From Juglans regia (taxonomy: Eukaryota > Streptophyta > Magnoliopsida > Fagales > Juglandaceae), in the NCBI RefSeq assembly GCF_001411555.2, contig NC_049916.1, forward strand, positions 4,588,001 to 4,652,000: a stretch of 64,000 nucleotides of DNA. Direction: 5' to 3'. Positions within the stretch are counted from its first letter, which is position 1. Every line of letters begins with the position of its first letter. Below the pieces are notes generated by a model. That model did not search any database. It saw nothing but the letters and a program-made list of their open reading frames with translations, and had not been told where the DNA came from. Below are positions 23,532 to 33,779 of the stretch, piece by piece. The position numbers and the translations under genes are program-made.

Positions 23532-23914
23532 TACCCTTTTTTTCTCAGATTTCGATCCTCGCGCTCGATCGGTATGCCATCTTTCATTAATTAAAAATCG
23601 AAAAAATTTAAATATAAACGATTATCCACACTAATATGTATATTCATTTAATATAATTAATTAAAAAATAAATTTTATTAAAAATAATATTAATTTAAAT
23701 TTAAAATAGAAAGATAATAATATTAATATACAGATTAGTACGTAAACTCATATGTATATAGTAACTCTTAAAAATATATTATTAATTAATATATAATTAG
23801 TTTTAAAAGATGTGCAAGAAGAAATATTATAATTAATTAATATATAGTTAATGTAATTATAAAATATAAAAATAATAAAAATATTATTATTAAAAAAATA
23901 ATATTATATTACTA
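23532..23914. other. GT47 gene promoter region, then AT-rich DNA
   Basis: The first ~60 bases are the GC-richer 5' UTR of the minus-strand GT47 gene. From 23590 the sequence is almost pure A/T with repeated AATTAATTAA-type words. No gene and no TATA box distinguishable from background. Confidence 0.45.
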
Positions 23915-25835
23915 TTTTGAGTCTAACCATGGTGATAAATTTTATGGATGTCATTATAAGGAATATGGTACATTACAGTTAAATGTGTACTTAGAATAAC
24001 AATGTAAAAAAAGTCTAATATTAAGATTCTTACAAGAGAAAAGGCAATCTAGACTAGAGATTGGAAAAAAAAAATAGTGGATGCTAGTGGAGGTTCTACT
24101 TTGAAAGAGTATACTAAATATGCCCTCGATAAATATAGATAAAAGTTAATTCGTATGGTTATCATAAACGAACTACGTTTTCAGCTTGTAGAGGGGAGAG
24201 AGTTCCAAGAATATTCCAGTTACTTGGAACTTAGACTTAATACTCACTTACGCCACTCTGTAGCGAATGATAAAAACATTACCAAAAGGATAATGATTTG
24301 TTGAGGGGCCAATTGGTGGGTTAAATTGTTTACCTCACTATCAATACTTGGATATCCTTCCAAAATTTTAATTATATATCTTTAACTGTACATTTCATTG
24401 ATTGTGATTGGACACTACATAAAAAAATTGTAAAGTTTTGTTAAATTTCTGATCACAAGAGTAAGATGATTGGGAAGGCCTTGAAAGCCGCAATAAAGGA
24501 GTGTGGGTTGGTACAAGTTTTAATGACTACAGTTAATAATACCTCGTCTAACATTGTGATATCTTAAGACCTATTTTAGAGAGGTGAATAAGACAATCTT
24601 GAGTAGTAATTGTTTGCATGTTAAATGTGTTGTACATATTTTAAGTTTAATTGTCTCTAATGGCTTGAAAGATGTTAATGACTCGATTGCACAAGTCAAA
24701 ATGGATGTAAGATTTGTGAGATATTCTCATGCTAGATTGGAGAAATTCAAAATTGTTGTAAGGAATGCGGGCATAACATCCAAGAATGGCCTTTATATTG
24801 ATGTTCCTACAAGATGAAACTTAACCTTCTTGATGTTGGAGGCAGCCTAAGAATATAAGGCAACTTTTGAATTATTGAGTGATGAAGACATCCAATATGT
24901 CAGATATTTTGATGAGTATGAGGATTAGAAAAGCCTATTGATGATGATTGAGAGGTGGTTGATATCTTTGTTAATTCTTTTAAAGCTTTTTCTACGAGGT
25001 GACATTGAAAATATGTGGTTCTTTGTACCTTATATCCGATGAGTTCACTTAACAAATATGTAGGGTGAAAGAATAATTGGATGAGCTGTGTATGAGTGAC
25101 CATACGAGGATGCAGGAGATAACATTAATGATGAGGGTCAAATATGACAAGTATTGGAAGATTTGAGTAGGCAAAATCTTTTGTTATATTTGGCTGTTAT
25201 AACATGATCGATAGCACGATATATGGTTTGAGACTTGTGCATGGAGCCGCACGGGCTAAGCTTTTTGGAGGCATGGTTAGAGACACCCTCAGTAGATTGT
25301 TTGATGAGTTTACAGTGATCAGGGGTGGTAACGCACCTACACCTATACCTACACCTACCCAGGGCCTCCTCCAAAAGCCAAGGCGAAAAAAATGCATAGG
25401 TTGATGTGGGCCCAAAGCCTCTCACAGAACCCCCAACTAATCCATCAATCTACAGAGGCGAAGTCAAAGATAGATCGATATTTGGCGAGGGATCTTCTCC
25501 TATATACGGAAGGGTTTGATATATTAGCTTGGTGGAAGACCAATGCTGTGAAGTATCCCCTTTTTGCAGAGATGACCCGTAGTATTTTGGCCATCCCTAT
25601 CTTTTTTGGAGAGATCCCGTAATATTTTGGTCATCCATATTATTTATTAGCACCGTAGCTTTAGAGTCGGCCTTTAGTATCGGAGAGCACATATTGGATT
25701 CATTCCAGAGTTCTTTGTCTCCTACTACTGTAGAGGCATTGATTTGCATCCAGAATTGGATCAAATGGACTCAAATTTATGTTCCGAATATTCTTGATTT
25801 TAATGAGGTAGACAAGGAGGGTGGTAACCAGTCTG
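23915..25835 (+). pseudogene. Degenerate hAT transposase (RICESLEEPER-like, BED zinc finger type)
   Basis: Broken by many stops and frameshifts, but the order of domains is clear. About 23920-24000: BED-finger remnant (KFYGCHYKEYGTLQLN). About 24140-24240: the region of the 'IINEL-F-VEG' motif (frame gives VIINELRFQLVEGREF). About 24370-24560: LTVHFIDCDWTLHKKIVKFC and TTVNNTSSN, matching the catalytic-core segments of RICESLEEPER-like proteins. 24584-24817: intact stretch with HILSLIVSNGLKDVNDSIAQ. 25440-25780: C-terminal dimerisation (hATC) region with FDILAWWKTNAVKYPLFAEM and then TVEALICIQNWIKW. In functional relatives this protein is either a transposase or a domesticated DAYSLEEPER/RICESLEEPER regulator; this copy cannot encode either. 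Confidence 0.85.
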
Positions 25836-26759
25836 GATATGGTAATCGTTAATTTCATTTTATTATTTTGATTTATTTTATTTATATTCATTTCATCATT
25901 ATTAATTTCAAATTTAATTAATGTAGCCATGCATAATATGATGTCTACCTCCGCTGCAGTATGACTTCATCATATTGGGTATTGCCATTTGCCATCAGTT
26001 TGTACAATTTATATTGTCCCTTAATTTTTTTTTTCGTATTTGTATAATTTTTTGTATCTAATTGTTTTTATAAACTTATTATCATATGCGCACCTCAAGT
26101 CTCAATCCTAATTCCAAGCCGAAATTCAAATGATATATTTTCAATGTCGCATCTTGATTTCCATTTCATCTTGGCTAGTCAGATTTTAATTTGTAATTTT
26201 TTCATTTCTAATGGTTCTTTGTAATTTTAACTTTTGTTTCTTGCTGATAATTCTAATTTATCTACCTATTCAATTGTTGATGTTTCAAATTTTCTGATCT
26301 CACGACTCATAGCAGGCAATACTAAATTTTATTTCCACCCTTGGCCACCCACTCTAAATGTTAAAGTCAAAGTTCAAACAACTCACTTTTATCATTTATG
26401 TTCAATTGTATTTAGATTTTACATATTCAGTTCTTTGTAATGTTGATAAAATGTCCTTTTTACATTTGTAATTGTTTTATCTTAATTTGTATTATTGTAA
26501 TAGTTTAGTTATTATAATTTTATTATAAATTGTATTATTGTAAATTGTAATAGTTTAGGAGTTAGAACTTATAAGTATTAGTAGTACTTCATTTTCTCTT
26601 AATTTGAATTTTTTATTGTAAATTCAATGTATTGTTTATTGCTATTTAATTATTATACATTTTTTGTTTATTTATTGTTTGGCTCAAAATGGCTTAGAAA
26701 CAACTTCTTGGTCCATGACTCTTTTTTTTTTGGGGGGGAAGGGGGTGGCCCCGCAATGT
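25836..26759. other. AT-rich intergenic DNA downstream of the hAT remnant
   Basis: No coding frame. Long runs of TTGTAATTG/TTGTATTATTG words around 26450-26560 form a loose A/T repeat. A G-rich run lies at about 26722-26745. The hAT element's own 3' terminus may lie here but could not be placed. Confidence 0.4.
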
Positions 26760-27123
26760 ATAGTGCTGGTAGCACCCCTAGAATTCGACACGAACACTAT
26801 ACTAAATTAACGGATTTGAGTTTGATTTAAACGTGTTTGTGTTAAAACAGCTTGACCCATTAAGACACTATTTATAAACGAGTCAATCTGCTTAACACGA
26901 AATCAATCCGTTTGACCCGTTAAAATTGATTTCAAAATTAAATTTTATTATTGTTAATTTATAATATTGGTATTTCTCAGTTATTGTATTTGACCTGTTT
27001 TTATTATTGAGATTGTAATTTTAGACCTATGCTTATATTTGTTATTGTATGGTTTGTAATATTGGTTTTTATTATATATTAAAATTTGAAAAATATTGAT
27101 ATATTTTTTTAAAATATTGTGGT

Positions 27124-28130
27124 TGTAGATGTAAAAGTTTGGTAAGGACAATATGACTAAGTTGATAAGTTTGTATATAATTAAGTGACTAAAATGATAG
27201 AGTTTATCATATCATTAAATTTGTAATTTTGGATGAATATAAATTATTTATTGAATTTATCTATAATAATATTAAGTTCATCTAAGAGATATTAGAGGTT
27301 GTTTAGATAAGTTATAAGTGAAAAAATTGAGTCTCAATGAATCTACACTTATTCAGAGAATAGGCTGATATGAAATCTGTTACTGCAGTGAAGAGTTATC
27401 ACAGGTGTTAGCATTCCGTCAAGAGACGTCTTCACGACAGACTCGCCCTGTTAACAAAGTCCTACTGCAGATCAAATTCCTACCAGACTCATTCTGTCAG
27501 CAGAGTCCTACTACAGATCAAACTCCTATCAGATTTTTTCCTTCATCAGAATTCTACTACAATTAGAATTGATTTTCAGATTGTTTATTTAAGGGATCCT
27601 ATTGGTTAGGATTGGTAGAGATTCAGATCCAGATATTTTCTAGAGCACTTTCAAGTGCATATTTTAGTGAGAAAATTTCTTAGAGAATTTTCATATTATT
27701 TCTCTCAAAGAGTGTGATCGTGCTCCATGTTGGATAATTGATTAGTCGAGTTTCAGCCACTGGAGTTCTAAGAGAAAAGCCAATGTTTGAAAATTGTCAA
27801 AGGTTCTGACTGCTACTGCGGTAGAAGACAAATGGGTCATTTGTCTGGTCAAGTAAGAGTATCAATTGACAAATGTTTTGTAATTGAGCTTTACTTGTAA
27901 TTGATTTTTAAATAATAAGATTGATTTTTCTGGATTTGGCTGCTCCGTAGGGTTTTACCTTTAAAGAGTTTCCATTCGATACCAATCGTTGTGTCATGTA
28001 ATTTATTTATTTATTTATTTTATATGATCATTTGATTAAATAATTGCAAGATTTAGATTTAATAAATTTGTTGAGTGAATTGATAGATATTTTCGCTGCG
28101 TAAATACATAGGGTTACTTGGGTAATTTCA
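27124..28130 (+). repeat. 5' LTR
   Basis: 1007 bp, starts TGTAGATGTAAAAG and ends GGTAATTTCA. Contains a compact repeated motif region, 'actcctatcagat' / 'ctaccagactcatt', around 27460-27540. Confidence 0.88.
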
Positions 28131-28132
28131 AT

Positions 28133-28150
28133 TGGCATTAGAGCGTGGTT
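28133..28150 (+). other. Primer-binding site (initiator tRNA-Met type)
   Basis: TTGGCATTAGAGCGTGG lies two bases after the 5' LTR. It resembles the TGGTATCAGAGC primer site complementary to the 3' end of plant initiator tRNA-Met, with two or three mismatches. Confidence 0.7.
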
Positions 28151-28179
28151 CACTCATTCAAGTGTGATCCGTTCCCTTA

Positions 28180-29877
28180 TTGACCATGTCACTATATGTC
28201 CCTACACATTTTGATGGAGAAAACTATGCATATTGGAAAGTTCGTATGATGGCTTTTCTCAAGTCTTTGGATGAACGTTTGTGGTGTACAGTTGAGCGAG
28301 AGTGGACTAAATACGAGACAACTATTGATGTTTGGACAAGAGGTGAGATCATCAATTGCAATTGGAATAGCAAAGGACTTAACGCTATTTTCATGGTTAT
28401 ATCTCCCGATGAATTTAAAAGAATCTCAATGTGTGAAATTGTCAAAGAAGCTTTTGGAGGTTGCACATGAAGGCACAAGAATTGTAAAAATTCAAAATTA
28501 CAAATGCTAAGCTCTAAATTTGAGGAGATTAAAATGCTAGAAGATGAGAATTTTAATGATTTTTATGCTAAACTTAACGATATTGTTAATTCTAGGTTTG
28601 ATTTATGCGAAAAGATGGAGGATTCAAGGGTCGTGAGAAAGATTTTAAGATCCTTGCTTGAAAGATTTCGCCCAAAGGTTACATCCATAGAAGAAAACAA
28701 GGATTTGGATGCAATCAAGGTTGAAGAACTAGTAGGTTCCACAAACATATGAGTTATATATTCCTCAAGCAAGAAAAGATAAGTCCATTACTTTAAAAAC
28801 AGTAAAAGACGATCAAGATGATTTTTCTCATAAAGAAAGTTTGAATGATGATGATATAGATCTCATTGTAAAGAAATTCAAAAAATTCTTGTCAAACAAG
28901 AAAGCTAGTGGGAAGGCAAAAACAAGGTAAGGAATTTCCTGCAAAGAAAAAATATTCTAAAAAATGAAATAAAGAAAAATTTGAGCAAAAAGATGTGAAG
29001 TGCTATGAATGCTCAGATCATATAGGAATTGAATGTCCAAACTTTAAGAAAAAACAAAGGAAAAGCACTGAATGTCACACTTAGTGATAGTTCAGAATCT
29101 AAAGCTTCAAGTTCATCATCTGATAATGAAAATTATTTTGTGGCCTTTTCTACTGATGTTAATGATTTTTCTGATATTGTACAAACAAAATTTGAAAGTG
29201 AATTTGATGATAGTGACTCAGATATAACTATTGTTGTTGCTAAGCATGGGTTGAGTATACATGAAGCTTATAATGATTTATGTGAAGAAGTGGTTGAGCT
29301 GAAAAAACTCAACAAGAAGCTGTACAATAAACTCACATCTGTGGAGAATGAAAAGAATAACCTCTCCGAGGTACTGAAAAATTCTAAAGTTGAGATATCA
29401 AAATTGAAGGTTCAAAAGGATGCACTAGACAAAGAATTGAAGAGTTCTCAAGAGTAAGAACAAAAAACTGCTACTCAGAAATTAGATGAGATGTTGAGTT
29501 GTCAAAAATCTAGTTTTGATCGCACGGATTTGGAGTACATGACTTCCCAAGGTATGGAACTTAAAGCCTCATTATCCGCTACCACTTCATCAAAATGTAT
29601 CATTTTTATCAAAGGAAGTCAAGATGAGGAAGTTTCATTGAAAGCCGTGTCTAAAACTCATGTTCTAAGAGCCTCACACGATAGATCAATGACAAAGAAG
29701 CCCAACCGAGGTAAGTCCAAAGGTAAGTTTATTCCTACTTATCATCATTGTGGTATTCTTGGCTATATAAGACCATATTGTTTTAACTTGAATAAAGTGG
29801 AGAAATATGGAGGTGAAAGAAAGTTAAAAAAGAAGGGAAAGACTTTAGAAAATCAAGTTGATGAGATGAGTCAATAA
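28180..29877 (+). pseudogene. Broken copia gag of the LTR retrotransposon
   Basis: Starts MTMSLYVPTHFDGENYAYWK, the N-terminal gag motif of copia-type elements, and runs to 28470. Frameshifted continuation at 28504-28752 covers the rest of the UBN2-type gag domain. At about 29000-29040 a CCHC knuckle reads CYECSDHIGIEC, two residues short of the C-x2-C-x4-H-x4-C spacing. 29029-29457 is an acidic, then coiled-coil region. 29491-29877 ends with a second damaged knuckle (HCGILGYIRPYC, first Cys and His replaced by Tyr). No working nucleocapsid or pol product is possible from this copy. Confidence 0.82.
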
Positions 29878-31469
29878 ATCACATTCATAACTCTAAAGTT
29901 TGGTGAACTAGTAGAATTTTACCTTCACAATAAAGAAAAGATTATACAAAATAGTGTTGATGAGAATAATAGGCCAAAATTTAAAGCAAAGTGGGTGGTC
30001 AAAGAAGATGTTGTATCACATTAATTGATAGGACCACTTGCATATTCTTGCATTCCTTACATTTCATTTTATTAGTCTAAGACATGCATTTTATTTTTTT
30101 ATTTTTAATTTATGTTTCTGTTTTCAGTTTTTAAATAAGAAAAATAATAGAAAAATTTTTCTAGTTTGTTTTTAATTTTTTGGGAAGTGCATGCTTGATA
30201 TATCAAAGTTTTGAGCACATGTATTTTCACAAAATAAATTTTTGAACTTATGCATCTCTCTACTTTATGCAGTTCACTTTGTGCATACTAACCCTTTGGG
30301 TCATCTTAACAAAGTTCATTTACAAAGTATTGTGAGAAACTTATGTGTATGCATATTATAATTAAGTTCCATATTTATTATTGAGATGCTCATCATAGAG
30401 GGAGTTCATGTCTTGAATTGACTAATACTAGTTGAACCTAGTACAATAATAAATAGATCTTCCTTTGCCAAACACAAATAGTTGATCCATATAGAAAAAA
30501 TCAGTGTTATATCATTGCAAAAAAAGACAAACACCATACACAAATCTATCTCTTAAGTCATTTTAGAAAGAATCGTGGCTCAAATAATTGTGGAAAAAGA
30601 TGAGCAACAAAAATAGACATAAAAGGGGTTATGCAAACTAGTGTTTGGAGGAGATACTTATGTATTTAGGCCATAGCATAAAATTTGACTTTTGAGGTAA
30701 GTGACAAACTCTTGGGAGCATTTATAAGAAGTAAATATTCACGAATAATATTAACAAAAATATTGAAGAGAAAAAGAAATAAAAAGTTATTTTTTAATAT
30801 AAGTTTGCTCACTCACACACTCACATGAACTTTGATATTGATGATCCTATGAGGTGTGAACATCCATGGTGATTGTTGCAAATAAGAGGGTGTACTCTAT
30901 TGAATTTTTGTGAGTGACACTATATTTGAATTAAGATGTATCTAGGCATGTCACTTGCCTCATTGCTTATATATATAAAAATAAAAATTTTGTTTATTAT
31001 TTATTTATTTTGGTTTAATAAAATAAATATGAAAGTATAAAATATAAAATATATTGAGGTATGAGTCAGTGTTGGGAGCTCTTTTTGCATTTACTGCATA
31101 AGTCTAAGTTGTGGGTCTCTATTTTGCTTCTAAGTCCCATGGGGACTCTATAGAGTAATCCATGCACGACAATAGTTACTTAAGTGACTTAAGTGTTTTA
31201 GCCCCACACGAGTACATGCCCAGGACTTACCCTTGATATTATTTCATTTTCATTTGCGGGAACTCACCTAGATACACGATACTCTCCATTTAGATGTGAG
31301 TTGTTCATCATGTCTTTCTTAGTGTCTTCATCTCGGCTCATATAAGTGATATTTATTACCTTATGAGTCTTGTCAGATTAGTGACAAAAATTGAGAGATT
31401 TAAATATGTTGTTGATGGGGAGTTGAACGAATTGAGTGAAGTAAAATGAGTAAGTGAAGTAAGTGTATT

Positions 31470-31620
31470 GCTGAAAAAAAAAAGGGAGAGATTGAGGGGG
31501 AGCAACAGAATATTAAGGGGGAGAAATATATACTTGAGGGGGGGGGGGGGCAACAAAATATTGAGGGAGAGAACTATATACTTGAGGGGGAGCAACAAAA
31601 TATTGAGGAAGAGAACTAAG
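31470..31620 (+). repeat. G-rich tandem repeat next to the 3' LTR
   Basis: Four or more imperfect copies of a ~40-bp unit containing TTGAGGGGGAGCAACAAAAT and alternating AATATTGAGGG/ATATACTTGAGG phrases, with a G12 run at about 31538-31549. The units look like repeated polypurine tracts about 300-400 bp upstream of the actual 3' LTR. Confidence 0.75.
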
Positions 31621-31904
31621 TACTGAACATGGTTATTGATGATGACTAGAGCACTATTTTAGTAGGTTTATATTACGTCTAACTTTTGATTTTGTTGAGA
31701 CTAATTTTAAAGAGTGTTCTATGTCATTTTTTCTCATTACTATATTAAGATTTTCTTCACGAGATCTTGGTATGCTGATTGTGTTTGTCTCAAGTGCACT
31801 CTACATTCATCAAGTTGGTTTGTCACCAATCTGCCAAAGGAAGAGATTGTAGATGCAAGACATTCCTCAAGTTGACTTTGTCACCAATCTGCCAAAAGGG
31901 GAGT

Positions 31905-32920
31905 TGCAGATGTAAAAGTTTGGTTAGGACAATGTGACTAAGTTGATAAGTTTGTATATGATTAAGTGACTAAAATGATATAGTTTATCATATCATTAAG
32001 TTGGTAATTTTGGATGAATATAAATTATTTATTAACTTTATCTATAATAATATTAAGTTTATCTAAGAGATATTAGAGGTTGTTTAGATAAGTTATAAGT
32101 GGAAAAATCGAGTCCCAAGAAATTTGAACTTATCCAGGGAAGAGGCTGATATGAAATCTGTTACTGCAGTGAAGAGTTATTGCGAGTGTCAGCATTCCGT
32201 CAAGAGACGTCTTCACGACAGACTCGCCCCGTCAGCAAAGTCCCACTGCAGATCAAATTCCTACTAGACTCATTCCGTCAGTAGAGCCCTACTACATATC
32301 AAACTTCTATCAGATTTGTTTCGTCAGCAGAATCCTACTGCAATTAGAATTGATTTTCAGATTGTTTATTTAAGGGATCCCATTGGTTAGGATAGATAGA
32401 AATTCAGATCCAAATATTTTCTAGAGCACTTTCGAATGCATATTCTAGTGAGAAAATTTCTTAGAGAATTTTCATATTATTTCTCTCAAATAGTGTAATC
32501 GTGCTCCATGTTGAAGAATTGATTGGTCGAGTTTTAGCCACTGGAGTTCCATAAGAAAAGCCAATATTTGAAAATTGTTAGAGGTTCTGGCTACTATTAC
32601 GGTAAAAGACAAATGTATCATTTGTCTGGTCAAGTAAGAGTATCAATTGACAAAGGTTTTGTAATTGAGTTTTACTTGTAATTGATTTTCAAATATATAA
32701 AATTGATTTTTTTGGATTTGGTTGTCCCGTAGAGTTTTACATTTAAAGAGTTCTTTATAGGGTTTCCCTTCGATACTAATCGTTGTGTCATGTAATTTAT
32801 TTATTTGCTCTATATGACCATTTGATTAAATAATTGCAAGATTGAGATCTAACAAATTTATTGAGTGAATTAGTAGATATTTCTGTTGCATAAATACACA
32901 GGAGTACTTGTATAATTTCA
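31905..32920 (+). repeat. 3' LTR
   Basis: 1016 bp, starts TGCAGATGTAAAAG and ends GTATAATTTCA. Aligns along its whole length with the 5' LTR. Preceded by AAAAGGGGAGT, the likely polypurine tract. Confidence 0.88.
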
Positions 32921-33215
32921 GTGGTTATTAATAAATATAGATTTTAACTTTTATGTAAAATTATATAAACCAAGTCAAATAAATTATGTGTTTTAGTTTA
33001 ATCCATTTACATGAAACAAATGAGTTTGAATTACTCATGTCATGTTAACATATTTCTAATTAATTATTTAACGGGTCAAAACGGGTGATACGACACGTTA
33101 TCTAAATTGATTGAGTTAAGATTTGAAAGTTTGACACGTTTAATTTAATGAGTTAGATTCGAGTTGATGTTAATAATCGAATGTACATGATTTGATACGA
33201 TACAAACATAACCTG

Positions 33216-33779
33216 AAAAACAAGACTTTCAAATAAATATATATAAATAGATTTCTGTATCTATTTATTTACTTTTTAAAAATTAGAGTCGATACCAAAT
33301 AATTTGTAAATAATAAAATATTATAAGAATATGTCAGAACATTTGGTTTCCAAACAAACCAACAAACCCTAAGAACATCGAATCTTTGGGCGAGCGTAGA
33401 TGGATTGATTGAGGGTAAATTCCAAGTTTGAAGGAGGAGGTGTTGATCATAAAAACATAAGACCAGAATTTTCCTATAATTTTCTTACCCAAACACACGA
33501 TCGCACTCTCTAGCAAAATCTCGTACGACAACCAGATAACTGTAATTGTTCACAAGGTCTCCCATATAATTACCCATCCATATATAAACGTCTATTACTT
33601 ACATGATGTGCAGAAACAATTTAAATTCACAAGAGAGAGTCCACAACCATGTTTATGAAGCCGATAAGCTTTTAAACATCTAGCGTAAATGTTCTTCACC
33701 AACTAAAAACCCCAGTATCAGCACCATCCTGGTGTGCTCTGTCCTAAAATCATCGGAATAATTGAGCAAGCGAAGCAGC
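33216..33779. other. TOL1 3' flank
   Basis: Likely includes the TOL1 3' UTR (near 33780) and downstream DNA on the minus strand. No further gene supported; short open frames here show no family features. Confidence 0.4.

Larger units (their letters stand above)
27124..32920 (+). mobile_element. Non-autonomous copia-type LTR retrotransposon with complete ends
   Basis: 5797 bp. The two LTRs (27124-28130 and 31905-32920) begin TG and end CA, and are flanked by perfect 5-bp copies of GTGGT (27119-27123, 32921-32925), proving a single insertion event. Internal region: primer-binding site at 28133, broken gag at 28180-29877, then about 2 kb with no protease, integrase, RT or RNase H, and a purine-rich tract (AAAAGGGGAG) just before the 3' LTR. 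LTR divergence looks like roughly 8-10% by eye, so the insertion is not recent. Confidence 0.9.
26760..33215. mobile_element. Old hAT-like repeat, split by the LTR retrotransposon
   Basis: Host sequence 26760-27118 plus 32926-33215, about 650 bp once the LTR element is removed. The left arm has CACGAACAC..., TTTGACCCGTTAAAATT; the right arm has AACGGGTCAAAACGGGTGAT... and GATACAAACATAACCTG, i.e. the subterminal ACCCGTT words are inverted between arms. Related sequence occurs at about 58630-58990, 61280-61500 and 63015-63430. No transposase; TIRs and target duplication not resolved. Confidence 0.55.

Noticed and set aside
25310..25370. Possible CRISPR-like or satellite array (ACCTACACCTA words)
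   Set aside because: Only a few short imperfect units inside the decayed hAT gene; CRISPR does not apply to plant DNA.
31356..31598. 80-codon Leu/Pro-rich minus-strand ORF
   Set aside because: It is a translation of the G-rich tandem repeat of the LTR element.
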